64,000 bases of DNA from Myxococcus stipitatus (GCF_037414475.1 NZ_CP147913.1:434001-498000); one strand, 5' to 3'. Shown: positions 7,510-16,644, counted from the stretch's first letter. Numbers and translations: made by a program. Notes: generated by a model from the letters alone, not told the origin.

Positions 7510-9627
7510 TCACTTCACGTCGCTGCCCGGAGGAACGTTGCCCGGGTCCAACAAGGACAGGTCCTTGCCCCCAGGCCCGGCCGTCAGGAGCATGCCCTTC
7601 GACTCGATGCCCTTCAGGCTGCGCGGCTTCAGGTTCGCGACCACCACCACATTGCGCCCCACGAGCGACTCGGGAGCGAACGCCTCCGCGATACCGGAGA
7701 CGATGGTCCGAGGACCCGTCGCCTCACCCACGTCGACCGAGAGCTTGAGCAGCTTGTCCGCCTTCGGAACCTTCTCCGCCGCGAGCACCTTGCCCGACTT
7801 GAGCACCACCTTGGCGAAGTCCGCGTACTCAATCTCGCCCGACGAGGCCTCCGCACCCGCCGCCGGAGCAGGCGCCGCGGCTGGGGTGGCTTCGGCCGCC
7901 TTCTTCTCGGCCTTCTTCTCCTTGCCACCTTCCGCCTTCTTCGGCTCGGCGGCCGGCGCGACGGCGTTTCCGGACACCGCGAGGATGGCGTTCACGCGGT
8001 CCTCCTCCAGGCGCGGCAACAGCGGCTCCGGAGTACCGATGGGATGGCTGCGGTCCAGCAGCGGATACTTCGCCCCCTCCAACGCCTGGAAGGTCAGCGG
8101 CGGCGCGCCCAACTGCGCGAACAGCTTCTCCGACAGTCGAGGCGTCACCGGCGCGAGCAACGCACCCAGCAGGTACACGACATCGGCCGCGTCCGACAGG
8201 TCGGCGCGGGCCGCTTCCGCGTCCTTCTTCACCAGCGCCCACGGCGCTTGCGCCTGCACGAAGGCATTCGCCGCCGACGCGATGTCCGTGATGACACGGA
8301 TGGCGTTGCGATACTCGAGCTTCTCGAACGCTTCGCGAACCTCGGGGACTCGCGCGAGCACGGACTCCACCAGCGAACGGCCCGCCCCCTCGGTGCGGCC
8401 CGGGGCCAGCGTCCCGCCCAGCGGACCAGCCAAGAGCGACAGGGCCCGGTTGGCCAGGTTGCCCACGTTGTTGACCAACTCCCCGTTCACCCGCAGACGG
8501 AAGTCCTTGAGGTTGAGGTCCAGGTCCTCCACGCCCGCGCCCAGGTTGGCCGCGTAGAAGTAGCGCAGGTAGCTGGGGTCCAACTGGTTGAGGTAGTCGC
8601 GCGCGGACACGAAGTTGCCACGCGTCTTCGACATCTTCTCGCCGTTGAGCGTGAGGTGCCCGTGGACCTTGATCTCATTCGGAACGTGGAGTCCCGCGAC
8701 CTCGAGCACCGCCGGCCAGAACAGGGCGTGGAAGTAGACGATGTCCTTCCCGATGAAGTGCACGATGCGCGCGCCGCTGTCCTTGGCCCAGTAGTCCAGC
8801 GCGCTCTTCGCCTTGCCCGTCTCCTTCGCCCACTTCTCCGTCGTCGCGATGTAGCCGATGGGCGCATCCAGCCAGACGTAGAAGTACTTGTCCGTCTCGC
8901 CCGGGATGGCGAAGCCGAAGTAGGGCCCGTCGCGGCTGATGTCCCAGTCCGCCAGGCCCTTCTCGAAGAAGCCCTGGAGCTGGGCGGCCAGGCCCGGGTG
9001 GAGGAAGCCGGGCTTCTTCAACTGCGCCTGGAGGAAGTCCGCATGCCTCGAGAGCTTGAAGAACAAGTGCTCGGACGACTTGCGCACCGGCGGCGTTCCA
9101 CAGAGCGCACAGCGCGGCTCGATGAGGTCCGTGGGGCTGTAGGCCTTGCCACACTTCTCACAGGCGTCGCCGTACTGGTCCGTCGCCTTGCAGTTGGGAC
9201 AGGTGCCCTTGATGAAGCGGTCCGGCAGGAAGCGGCGGTCCTTCTCGCAGTACGTCTGCTCGACGTCCCGGCGCTCGATGTCGCCCTGGTCCTTCAACTT
9301 CCCGTAGATGAGCTCCGCGTAGTGGCGGTTCTCCGGCGAGTTGGTCGAGTGGAAGTAGTCGAAGCGGACGTCCAGGTCGTGGAAGTCCTTCTGGTGCTCG
9401 TCCTGGAAGCGGGCGATGAACGCCTCGGGCTTGAGTCCTTGCTTCGCCGCGTTGAGCTCGATGGGCGTGCCGTGCGTGTCGTCCGCGCAGAAGTAGACGA
9501 CCTCCTTGCCGCACGAGCGAAGGAATCGGACGTAGATATCGGTCTGGATGTACTCGACGGCGTGGCCAAGGTGAATGGGGCCGTTCGCGTACGGAAGCGC
9601 ACTGGTGACGAGGGTTCTCTCCGCCAT
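7510..9627 (-). CDS. metG: Methionyl-tRNA synthetase with C-terminal tRNA-binding domain
   Basis: 705 residues. It charges tRNA-Met with methionine in the cytosol. The class I HIGH motif appears as HLGH (19-22) and the KMSKS loop as KMSKT (331-335). A four-Cys zinc knuckle (CPNCKATDQYGDACEKC, then CALCG) marks the MetG1 type. After the anticodon-binding domain comes an Ala/Lys/Glu-rich linker of about 35 residues (KKAEGGKEKKAEKK), then an EMAPII/Arc1p-like OB domain from about 600 (SGKVLAAEKVPKADKLLKL) that strengthens tRNA binding and dimerisation. Length fits full-size bacterial enzymes. Start ATG 9627 follows CAGGAGAGTCC. Confidence 0.97.
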   Translation of the reverse strand: MAERTLVTSALPYANGPIHLGHAVEYIQTDIYVRFLRSCGKEVVYFCADDTHGTPIELNAAKQGLKPEAFIARFQDEHQKDFHDLDVRFDYFHSTNSPENRHYAELIYGKLKDQGDIERRDVEQTYCEKDRRFLPDRFIKGTCPNCKATDQYGDACEKCGKAYSPTDLIEPRCALCGTPPVRKSSEHLFFKLSRHADFLQAQLKKPGFLHPGLAAQLQGFFEKGLADWDISRDGPYFGFAIPGETDKYFYVWLDAPIGYIATTEKWAKETGKAKSALDYWAKDSGARIVHFIGKDIVYFHALFWPAVLEVAGLHVPNEIKVHGHLTLNGEKMSKTRGNFVSARDYLNQLDPSYLRYFYAANLGAGVEDLDLNLKDFRLRVNGELVNNVGNLANRALSLLAGPLGGTLAPGRTEGAGRSLVESVLARVPEVREAFEKLEYRNAIRVITDIASAANAFVQAQAPWALVKKDAEAARADLSDAADVVYLLGALLAPVTPRLSEKLFAQLGAPPLTFQALEGAKYPLLDRSHPIGTPEPLLPRLEEDRVNAILAVSGNAVAPAAEPKKAEGGKEKKAEKKAAEATPAAAPAPAAGAEASSGEIEYADFAKVVLKSGKVLAAEKVPKADKLLKLSVDVGEATGPRTIVSGIAEAFAPESLVGRNVVVVANLKPRSLKGIESKGMLLTAGPGGKDLSLLDPGNVPPGSDVK

Positions 9628-9742
9628 GGACTCTCCTGGGGGCGGCGGACATTAGCCGCTCGGTGGGCCGAGGTCATCGACGGCGTGGGGGCCTCGAGCA
9701 CGAATGCAAGACGGCGCCGGGGATGTTATCGACCGGAAACGC

Positions 9743-10549
9743 ATGTGCACCCTCGTCATTCTTCGCCAGGTCCACCCCGAGTGGCCGCTGGTGCTCGCGG
9801 CCAACCGGGACGAGTTCTACGCGCGCCCGGCGACGGGCCCCCAGGTCCTGATGGAGTCTCCCCGCGCCGTGGGTGGACGCGACGTGGAGCGAGGGGGGAG
9901 CTGGATGGGAGTCACTAACCAAGGCCTCTTCGTGGGGCTGACCAACCAGCGCGGGGGACGGACGCAGGGCTCGGCGCCCCGCTCGCGGGGAGAGGTGGTG
10001 CTCAAGGCCCTCCAGGCAGGCGGCGTCGACGGCGTCGAGCGCTACCTGGACACGCTCCGCGGCGAGGACTTCCTCCCCTTCAACCTCCTCTACGGAGATG
10101 CCCGGACCCTCCGGGTGGCCTATGCCCGGACCGGCCAGTCCCGGCTGCGGCGCGAGGACGTGCCTCCTGGCATCCACGTCCTGCCCAATGACGACCTGGA
10201 CTCCCCGGCCCTGCCCAAGGTCGGACGGGCGAAGCGAATGGCGGCGGAGCTGGTGAATCAACCCTGGCCCCGCGTCGAGGCGGGCCTGAAGGCCCTGCTG
10301 GCGGACGACCAGCTCCCCCCGCTGGAGCAGGTGCCAGTCCCGCCCGAGGGCGAAGCCTTTCCGCGCGACTTCCTCCAACAGCTCCAGGCGCTGTGCATCC
10401 ACACCCCCACCTACGGCACGCGCTCCTCCGCCATCGTCGCGCTCGCGCCGGGGCGCGTGGGGCACTACCTGACGAGCGACACGTCCCCCTGCAAGGGCCC
10501 GTGGCGCGACGTCACGTCGCTGCTTGATACGCCGCGCTCCCCCGCCTGA
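9743..10549 (+). CDS. NRDE family protein (TANGO2-like)
   Basis: 268 residues from ATG 9743, which gives the family's usual N-terminus MCTLVI; an upstream in-frame ATG at 9704 would add 13 atypical residues. The defining NRDE motif is at 21-24 (LAANRDEF), followed by the family pattern GGRDVERGGSWMGVTNQGLF. Cys2 fits the proposed Ntn-hydrolase-like fold. The family is widespread and its bacterial role is unknown; TANGO2 relatives are linked to acyl-CoA or haem handling. The last 38 bp overlap, tail to tail, the AraC-type cupin gene on the other strand. Confidence 0.88.
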   Translation: MCTLVILRQVHPEWPLVLAANRDEFYARPATGPQVLMESPRAVGGRDVERGGSWMGVTNQGLFVGLTNQRGGRTQGSAPRSRGEVVLKALQAGGVDGVERYLDTLRGEDFLPFNLLYGDARTLRVAYARTGQSRLRREDVPPGIHVLPNDDLDSPALPKVGRAKRMAAELVNQPWPRVEAGLKALLADDQLPPLEQVPVPPEGEAFPRDFLQQLQALCIHTPTYGTRSSAIVALAPGRVGHYLTSDTSPCKGPWRDVTSLLDTPRSPA

Positions 10550-11060
10550 GCCGCTCCCGTCCCGGCCCCAGGCGGGACAGCAGCACGGCCAACAGGGCCC
10601 AGAGCCGGGGCTCCACGAACGGCCCTGGGGCCCGCAGCGCCCGGTGCAGCGCGACGAAGTCCCGAGCCACCTCCGGGTCGTCGAGCACCGCCCCGCCCCC
10701 GGGCAACGACTCCTCCCGCTCGGCCACCTCGTCCCCCTCGGACGTGGGCTGCGTGTGTTCAGTCAGGAACGCCGAGGGAACCAACATCCCGCACAGCACC
10801 CCAGGGCGTCCCCCTTCGGCGCGCAGCGCATGGACCTCCCCCGGGGGAATCACCACCAGGCTGCCCGGCGGGGCCGTCAGCCGTACGCCGCCACACGACA
10901 CCTCCTGCGCGTGTGCGGCATCCAGCGTGAGCTGAAGCTCATCGTGGACATGCAGTGACTGGGACGTCGCTCGACCACTCACGCGGTACAGCACCAACCC
11001 CGGATACGACACCGGGCGCCAGACTTGCGCCGCCGAATACCCGTCCCACTCCATCGCCAT
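10512..11060 (-). CDS. AraC-type ligand-binding cupin without a DNA-binding domain
   Basis: 182 residues from ATG 11060, preceded by GGGAGC. Residues 10-110 look like the AraC-family sugar/effector cupin (SLHVHDELQLTLDAA, then PPGSLVVIPPGEVHALRA). In full AraC regulators two helix-turn-helix units follow; here the chain stops after about 50 more helical residues (RLWALLAVLLSRLGPGRERL) with no HTH. The end overlaps the convergent NRDE gene by 38 bp, so truncation by genome rearrangement is possible. It may act as a ligand-binding partner or be a decaying regulator. An in-frame upstream ATG at 11141 gives an unlikely N-terminus. Confidence 0.68.
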   Translation of the reverse strand: MAMEWDGYSAAQVWRPVSYPGLVLYRVSGRATSQSLHVHDELQLTLDAAHAQEVSCGGVRLTAPPGSLVVIPPGEVHALRAEGGRPGVLCGMLVPSAFLTEHTQPTSEGDEVAEREESLPGGGAVLDDPEVARDFVALHRALRAPGPFVEPRLWALLAVLLSRLGPGRERLRRGSAAYQAAT

Positions 11061-11168
11061 GGTCAGCTCCCGCCACCCACGTCCGGATGTCGGCGAAGCT
11101 AGCCGCGCTCCATCCAAGGGCCACCTGCCCCTGGAGCCCAAGCAAGGTGTCGACTACCGGCCAGGACC

Positions 11169-11630
11169 TCAGCGCGGTTCGGCGGGTGAGTGTTCACCGA
11201 GCAGGACGCGCGCGCGGCCATCCATGGTGAGTTTCACCTCTTCCACGGTGGTGAAGCCCGCCGAGCGCGCCAGCTCCGCCAGGTGCCGCATCCACGGGTT
11301 GTAGGGCATGCCGTTGTCCGAGCAACACGGCACCACCGCGAAGGGCAACCGATGCCGGGCCGCGTACTCGATGATGATTCGCGTGGCGCCATCGGGGTGC
11401 ATGCCCACCACGAGCTCCGCGTCACAGGGCTCCTCCAACGTGAAGGGGCGCTGCGCGTACGTCACGGGCAGGTGCTTGTGCCGCATGTCGAAGGTCGTGA
11501 CGGCGCGCCCGCGCCGGGTCAACGCCTCGTTGAGCCGCCCCTGCCCTCCCGCCACGTCGAAGACGCGAGGGGCCACGAAGCGCGACACGATGAAGTCCGC
11601 GAAGAGGTCGAAGCGACGCTTGTCCGCCAT
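11169..11630 (-). CDS. Small class I methyltransferase-like protein
   Basis: 153 residues from ATG 11630 with GAGGAGG upstream. VFDVAGGQGRLNEAL at about 23-37 is a SAM-binding glycine loop of the Rossmann methyltransferase type, followed by an acidic strand end (VTTFDMRH). VVGMHPDGATRIIIEYA and VVPCCSDNGMPY are reminiscent of THUMP/METTL-like RNA methyltransferase cores in which a CC pair follows a Pro. At 153 residues it is smaller than a full methyltransferase and lacks an obvious target-recognition domain. The substrate is unknown. It lies 61 bp downstream of holA on the same strand. Confidence 0.6.
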   Translation of the reverse strand: MADKRRFDLFADFIVSRFVAPRVFDVAGGQGRLNEALTRRGRAVTTFDMRHKHLPVTYAQRPFTLEEPCDAELVVGMHPDGATRIIIEYAARHRLPFAVVPCCSDNGMPYNPWMRHLAELARSAGFTTVEEVKLTMDGRARVLLGEHSPAEPR

Positions 11631-11691
11631 ACGCGGCCTCCTCTACCCGAGCCGGACGCCAAGTGCACGTCCCCCGCGGCCCGCCCGGCCC

Positions 11692-13008
11692 TCAGGCACC
11701 GGTACAGACCGTGGCCAGGAGTCGCTCGATGACCAGCCGTCCGTTGCCCGACGACTTCAGCGCCAGGTCCGCCTCCGCGCACGCCACCAGCGAGCCCAAC
11801 AGCTCCCGGCGCTCATACCCCGCGGCGGCCTTCATGCTGAACGTGAGCGCCCACGCGTTGGGCATCTTCCGCTTGGAGCCCTTCAGCTCGGCCTCCAGGC
11901 GAGGGAACACCCGCGCCTCCACGTCCTTCGCGGTGCGCGGCGGAGTGCCCCCGGCGTAGCGCATCAGCCACTCGTGGCTCTCCAGCAGCGTGCGGACGAT
12001 GGAGGCCACCGCGCCCAGGAGCTGCAACGCGTGCGTGCCCTGCCCCATCGCGTCCTCCGCGTAGGACAAGGCGCCTCGGAAGTCGCGCTTCTGGAGCGCC
12101 TCGGACAGCTCGAAGAACTCCTCTTCGCGCGCGTGGTGCACCAGCATGACCACGTCGGAGCGCTCGATGGCGGGCCCTTCCGAATACGTGGCGAGCTTCT
12201 CCAGCTCCGACTGCAACAACCGGATGTTGCCGCCCACGCGCTCCTTCAACTCCTCCAGCGCGCCCGGCCCCAGCTTCTTCTTGAAGGGCGCCAGGAACTC
12301 CTTGGCGATGTCCGTGAGGTCCAGGTCCTTGTGGCGCGCGGCCACCTTGCGCTCGACGACGTGGCCCTTCTCCTGCGCCAGCTTCACCAGCGGATTCTTC
12401 GCGTCCACCTCGGAGGCCGCCATCACCAGCGAGTGCCCCGTCGGAACACCCTTCTGGATGAGGTCCAGCAGCACCGTGGCATCCCCCTCCGGCGCGTGGA
12501 TGCGCTCCTCCTTGCAGAAGGCCGCGGCCTCCTTGAGGAACGCCACGTCCGCCTCCGCGAGGTCGACGTTCAGCTCCTCCTTCCACTGCTCCACCGACGG
12601 AGCACCGGAAGCGGACGGGTCCAGTTGGTCCACGCCCCAGCCCGCGCGCGCCGCCAGCGCCAACAGCCGCCGCGCGCCTTCCTTGCGCTTGCCCGCCTTC
12701 CACGCCTCGCGAGCCTTCGCGAGCGGGTCTCCCCGGCCCTTCTTGGGCGCGAGGAACTCCGGGTCCCTCACGATGACGACCTTGCGCCCCGGGAACAGCG
12801 GCAACGTCGCCAGCTCCTGCGCCACCTCGCGAGGACTGCCCGCGTCCAGTGGCACCAGGTTGAGCCCCACCGCCGCGTCGGGGACCAGCGCCTTGACCAG
12901 CTCGTCGGCGCCCTTGCGGACCAGGAACTCCTCACCCCACAGCAGATACAGCGGCGAGACCTTCCCGGCCTTCACGCCCGACAGCACGTCCTCCAGCTCC
13001 GAGCTCAT
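11692..13008 (-). CDS. holA: DNA polymerase III subunit delta
   Basis: 438 residues. Delta opens the sliding clamp as part of the clamp-loader complex. The N-terminus (SSELEDVLSGVKAGKVSPLY, then LLWGEEFLVRKGADELV) and the C-terminal collar domain (ALSYAEDAMGQGTHALQLLG) match HolA. It is about 90 residues longer than typical bacterial delta; the extra sequence is a charged insert after LFPGRKVVIVRDPEF (about residues 90-185, with KAREAWKAGKRKEGARRL). Start ATG 13008 overlaps the holB stop (ATGA), so the two clamp-loader subunits are probably translationally coupled. A longer frame upstream lies inside holB and is not used. Confidence 0.88.
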   Translation of the reverse strand: MSSELEDVLSGVKAGKVSPLYLLWGEEFLVRKGADELVKALVPDAAVGLNLVPLDAGSPREVAQELATLPLFPGRKVVIVRDPEFLAPKKGRGDPLAKAREAWKAGKRKEGARRLLALAARAGWGVDQLDPSASGAPSVEQWKEELNVDLAEADVAFLKEAAAFCKEERIHAPEGDATVLLDLIQKGVPTGHSLVMAASEVDAKNPLVKLAQEKGHVVERKVAARHKDLDLTDIAKEFLAPFKKKLGPGALEELKERVGGNIRLLQSELEKLATYSEGPAIERSDVVMLVHHAREEEFFELSEALQKRDFRGALSYAEDAMGQGTHALQLLGAVASIVRTLLESHEWLMRYAGGTPPRTAKDVEARVFPRLEAELKGSKRKMPNAWALTFSMKAAAGYERRELLGSLVACAEADLALKSSGNGRLVIERLLATVCTGA

Positions 13009-14039
13009 CGCGAGGCCTCCGTGAACAGGTCGATGAGCATGCGCTCCAGCTGAAGCCGGGGCGCGCCATTGCGCGCCACCGCCGCGCGAGCCCCTTCCAG
13101 CAGCGAGTGCCGCCGGTGCAGCGCCACGTCGGAGTGCCGCGAGGCCACCTCCACCGCGAGCGTACGCAGGTCCCGGTTGGCCAACAGGTCCTCCTGCCCC
13201 ACCTTCGCCAACGCCACGTCGCGCGTCCACAGCACCAGCAACTCCAGCGTCGCGTCCGCGTCCTCGCGCGAGCCACCGTGCTCGTCCGCGAAGCGCAACA
13301 GCCCCACCGCGTCCTCGCCGCGCAGCGACTCGAAGGCGGAGACCACGTCCTTGCGCCGCGCGAGCGCCTCCACGTCCAACGCCAGGGCCCGCCCCAGGCT
13401 TCCACCCGACATGATGGCCGCCAGCTGCGCGGTGTCCGCGTCCAGCTTGCGCTCGGCGCGCACGCGCTCGGCGACGAGCGCCACCGGGAGCGGACCGAAG
13501 TGAAGCTTGCTGCAGCGGCTGCGGATGGTGGGCAGCAGCTTGTCCATGGCGCTGGCCACCAGCACCAGGGTGGTGTCGGAGGGAGGCTCCTCCAGCGTCT
13601 TGAGGAACGCGTTCTGCGCCTGCACGTTCATCGCCTGCGCGGAGACCAGGATGGCCACCTTGCGGCGCGACTCCAGGCCTCGCAGCGCCAGGCGCTCCTG
13701 GAGCCCTCGAATCTGCTCCACACGCAAGTCGCGGCTCGGCGTGCCCGTGAAGTCCGAGCGCCCCGCAAGCCCACGCGACACCCGCTCATCATCGGGCATC
13801 ACCCAGGTGACATCGGGGTGCAGTCCACGAGCCACCCGCACGCAGCTCGCGCAGGTGCCGCAGCCCACGTCCGGCTGTTCGGGGCAGGTCAGGGCCTGGG
13901 CCAGGCCAACGGCCGCCCGCTCCTTGCCCACGCCCTCCGGCCCCGCGAAGAGGTACGCATGGTGAACGGCGCCCGCGCGAAGGGCCGCCTGAAGTGAATC
14001 AATCGCGCGGGGCTGTCCCAGCACCGAGGCGAGCGTCAT
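13005..14039 (-). CDS. holB: DNA polymerase III subunit delta'
   Basis: 344 residues. This is the AAA+ stator of the clamp loader. The P-loop is GPEGVGKE (33-40), followed by a Cys-rich zinc module (CPEQPDVGCGTCASC). The sensor/SRC region reads KTLEEPPSDTTLVLVAS and IRSRCSKLHFGPL, both diagnostic of the DnaX/HolB family. Unlike E. coli delta', the P-loop Lys is retained, so ATP binding cannot be excluded. It overlaps holA by 4 bp. Start ATG 14039 gives the standard N-terminus (SVLGQPRAIDSLQAAL). Confidence 0.93.
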   Translation of the reverse strand: MTLASVLGQPRAIDSLQAALRAGAVHHAYLFAGPEGVGKERAAVGLAQALTCPEQPDVGCGTCASCVRVARGLHPDVTWVMPDDERVSRGLAGRSDFTGTPSRDLRVEQIRGLQERLALRGLESRRKVAILVSAQAMNVQAQNAFLKTLEEPPSDTTLVLVASAMDKLLPTIRSRCSKLHFGPLPVALVAERVRAERKLDADTAQLAAIMSGGSLGRALALDVEALARRKDVVSAFESLRGEDAVGLLRFADEHGGSREDADATLELLVLWTRDVALAKVGQEDLLANRDLRTLAVEVASRHSDVALHRRHSLLEGARAAVARNGAPRLQLERMLIDLFTEASR

Positions 14040-14120
14040 GCCGCGTGTATCCCCGCTCCCGGCTCACGCGTCAACCGCTGCCTTGACCCACCTTCTGGCA
14101 CGGGTCAGAGTCCAGGGGCC

Positions 14121-15614
14121 TTGCTGTCCTTTCTCCAGAGCAACCTGTCCGTCGCCGTTGGTGCGGTGCTGCTCCTCATCCTGCTGGGCGCCCGAGCGTC
14201 CACCCAGGACCAGGACCTGAAGCGAGACCTGAACGGCGCGCTCCGGCTGCTGGTGATGTGCCTGGTGGTGCGCCTGATTGCATGGGCCCTGCCCCAGTCG
14301 ACGCCGCCCGGGTTGATGAAGGCGCTGCTCGTCGCGTGGATGCTGACGTTCGCGTTCGGTGTCATCCGCGCGAGCGTGGGCTTCGGCCTTAAGCTGGCCA
14401 GGCTGCGCTCCCCGTCGGTGGCCACGCCGAAAATCCTGCGCAACGTCATCGACTTCCTGCTGTACACGCTGGCCGCGGTCCCCATCCTCCAGACGCAGCT
14501 CAACCTGGACCTGACGGGACTGGTGGCCACGTCGGCGGTGCTGTCGGTGGTCATCGGTCTGGCGCTGCAGGAGACGCTGGGCAACCTCTTCGCGGGCCTG
14601 TCGCTGCAGTTGGACAAGCCCTTCGAGGTGGGTGACTTCATCCGCATCGGCGAGCACACCGGCCGCGTGGCGCAGGTCAACTGGCGCTCCATCCGCATCA
14701 TGACGTTCCGCCGGGAGCTGGTGACGCTGCCCAACTCGGTGGTGGCCAAGGAGCAGCTCAAGAACTTCTCCCAGGACCGCGAGCCGGTGGGCGTGGACGC
14801 GCAGGTGCGAGCCTCGTACGACACCCCGCCCAACGTGATGAAGGCCGCGCTGTTGGATGTGGTGCGGGAGATTCCGCAAGTGCTGGTGGACCCGGCGCCC
14901 ATCGCCCGCACGCTCGCGTTCGACGAGTCGTGCGTGCGCTACATGGTGCGCTTCTTCGTGAATGACTTCTCGCTCGCGGACACGGTGACGGCGGAGGTCT
15001 ACACACGCCTGTGGTACCGGCTGCGGCGCGACGGCGTGGAATCCCCCGTGCCCCAGCGCGTGGTGCGCATGCGCGAGGACAAGCCCACGCCGGAGCTGCC
15101 CGAACACACCGTGCTGCGGCTCCTCCGGGCCGTGGACCTCTTCGAGCCCCTGGCGGACGCGGACCTGGAGCGGCTGGGCCAGGAGGTCCACGTGCGCCGC
15201 TTCGGCCGGGACGAACACGTCATCCAGGAAGGCGATGACGGCCGGACGTTCTACGTGCTCGCGTCCGGAGAGGTCAGCGTCCGCGCTGGCAAGGTCCAGG
15301 CCGAAGTGACACGGCTGGGCCAGGGCAGCTACTTCGGCGAGATGTCGCTGCTCACGGGCGAGAAGCGCGCGGCCACGGTGGTGGCCCTCGAGGACTCCAT
15401 CCTCATCGAGGTCGACCGCCCCACCTTCGCGAGGCTCTTCGGCGAACATCCTGGCCTCGCCCGGCAGCTGTCCGCCATCCTCGCGCAGCGGCGCACCCAG
15501 CTGCGCGCCGTGGCCGAAGCCAGCGGCGCCGGCACCGACCCCATCCCCGCCGAAGTGGGACGCATCCTCGGACGGCTGCGCCAGATTTTCGGGCTGCACG
15601 CCTCCCACGAATAG
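14121..15614 (+). CDS. MscS-type mechanosensitive channel with cyclic-nucleotide-binding domain
   Basis: 497 residues with a TTG start at 14121, preceded by CCAGGGG. Three or four membrane helices occupy residues 3-140. The MscS core follows (GLALQETLGNLFAGLSLQLD, then DKPFEVGDFIRIGEHTGRV, then LPNSVVAKEQL). Residues 335-455 form a cyclic-nucleotide-binding domain with the phosphate-binding cassette pattern GSYFGEMSLLTGEKRAATV, similar to MscS/bCNG channels. In bCNG relatives, ligand binding gates conduction and response to tension is weak. The ligand (cAMP or cGMP) is not decided by sequence. It is separated by 81 bp from the divergent holB. Confidence 0.88.
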   Translation: MLSFLQSNLSVAVGAVLLLILLGARASTQDQDLKRDLNGALRLLVMCLVVRLIAWALPQSTPPGLMKALLVAWMLTFAFGVIRASVGFGLKLARLRSPSVATPKILRNVIDFLLYTLAAVPILQTQLNLDLTGLVATSAVLSVVIGLALQETLGNLFAGLSLQLDKPFEVGDFIRIGEHTGRVAQVNWRSIRIMTFRRELVTLPNSVVAKEQLKNFSQDREPVGVDAQVRASYDTPPNVMKAALLDVVREIPQVLVDPAPIARTLAFDESCVRYMVRFFVNDFSLADTVTAEVYTRLWYRLRRDGVESPVPQRVVRMREDKPTPELPEHTVLRLLRAVDLFEPLADADLERLGQEVHVRRFGRDEHVIQEGDDGRTFYVLASGEVSVRAGKVQAEVTRLGQGSYFGEMSLLTGEKRAATVVALEDSILIEVDRPTFARLFGEHPGLARQLSAILAQRRTQLRAVAEASGAGTDPIPAEVGRILGRLRQIFGLHASHE

Positions 15615-15792
15615 CCTGGCGCCCCCCCTCGATTTCCCCCTCCCCGGGGGCCCTTTCCGGGCGGGTTGGGCCCTGGAATCCTACCTACCAGGGTGCCACT
15701 TCCAAGCGCCCCTCCAGCCCCCTCCCTCCCGAGGGAATGTCAGACCCTTCCGGTAGTCTCTCTTCATTCACGCAACCGGAAAGGAAGTCGAC
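15615..15792 (+). promoter_or_regulatory. Intergenic leader of the 15793 gene
   Basis: 178 bp between two plus-strand genes. The 3' part contains an inverted repeat TTCCGGT (15748-15754) and ACCGGAA (15775-15781), which can fold a leader hairpin ending at the ribosome site AAAGGAAG (15780-15787). GC-rich runs near 15640-15670 may belong to the end of the preceding transcript. No clear promoter hexamers were identified. Confidence 0.35.
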
Positions 15793-16473
15793 ATGACCAC
15801 CTCTCGTGAGAACCCGTGCGTTTCGGTCAACCAGCTGGGCCAGTACCTCACCGGGACGCCGTCGCTCCGAAAGCGCATCATCCAGGCGCAGAAGAACCCG
15901 GTGGACCCGCAGTACCTGCGCTACCCCGCGGCCGCCCAGGCCATCACCGAGTACCTGTGCGACGGGCGCGACGAAGTCATCCTCCGCTATCACCAGCGGC
16001 GGCTGCTCAACACCCAGCCCGAGTCCGACTTCGACGCCCACCGCCTGGCCCTCTGCGCCGAGGCCCTGCACCGCTGCCTCGCGATCTCGGATGAGCTCGC
16101 CGTTCACGCCATCGCCAGTCCCGCCGACCAGGACCCGGCGCCTCTGGAAGTCGCCGGCGTCGCCATCAAGGTGAAGCCGGAGGTCCTCTTGCGCGGCGTC
16201 GACGCCCGAGGACACATGCGCTCGGGCGTCCTCAAGCTCTACTTCTCCAAGCACGCGCCGTTGGATGAGCGCGCCGGCGAATACATCGCCACCGTGCTCC
16301 AGCTCTTCGCCGAGGAGCGGCTCGAGCAGCGTGGCCCCGTCGACCCGCGGCTGGTGGGGGTGTTCGACGTGTTCGCCGGCCGCCTCTTCGTCGCGCCGCG
16401 TGCTCGTCAGCGCCGGCTCAACGACGTGACGCTCGCCTGCGAGGAGATCGCCGGCCGCTGGGACCGGAACTAG
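15793..16473 (+). CDS. Conserved-looking hypothetical protein, possible PD-(D/E)XK-like fold
   Basis: 226 residues with a good ribosome site (GGAAG, 6 nt before ATG). It has no signal peptide or membrane helix. The N-terminus (NPCVSVNQLGQYLTGTPSLR) and the block VAGVAIKVKPEVLL...SGVLKLYFSKHAPL are ordered, non-repetitive sequence. An acidic position before a G-x-x-K strand (about 130-160) is compatible with a PD-(D/E)XK nuclease-like core, but the active-site pattern is incomplete (the VDARG acidic residue and the K of LKLYF). The C-terminus (VFDVFAGRLFVAPRARQRRL) is basic. Neighbours give no functional hint. Function unknown. Confidence 0.72.
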   Translation: MTTSRENPCVSVNQLGQYLTGTPSLRKRIIQAQKNPVDPQYLRYPAAAQAITEYLCDGRDEVILRYHQRRLLNTQPESDFDAHRLALCAEALHRCLAISDELAVHAIASPADQDPAPLEVAGVAIKVKPEVLLRGVDARGHMRSGVLKLYFSKHAPLDERAGEYIATVLQLFAEERLEQRGPVDPRLVGVFDVFAGRLFVAPRARQRRLNDVTLACEEIAGRWDRN

Positions 16474-16644
16474 CAGCCCCCGGCCCCCGCCCTCGCCTCC
16501 CAGGCCAGGGCGGGTGTTCGTTTCCGGGACACCTCTTCCCGTATCCGTGCAACCTCGTAGCCCCCCATGAGGGGCCGAGTCCCTTTCCCTGCAGGGAGAC
16601 AGCCGCTCTGGCACGCTGGCATGGCCTTCGCTTTGGGGCCCGCC

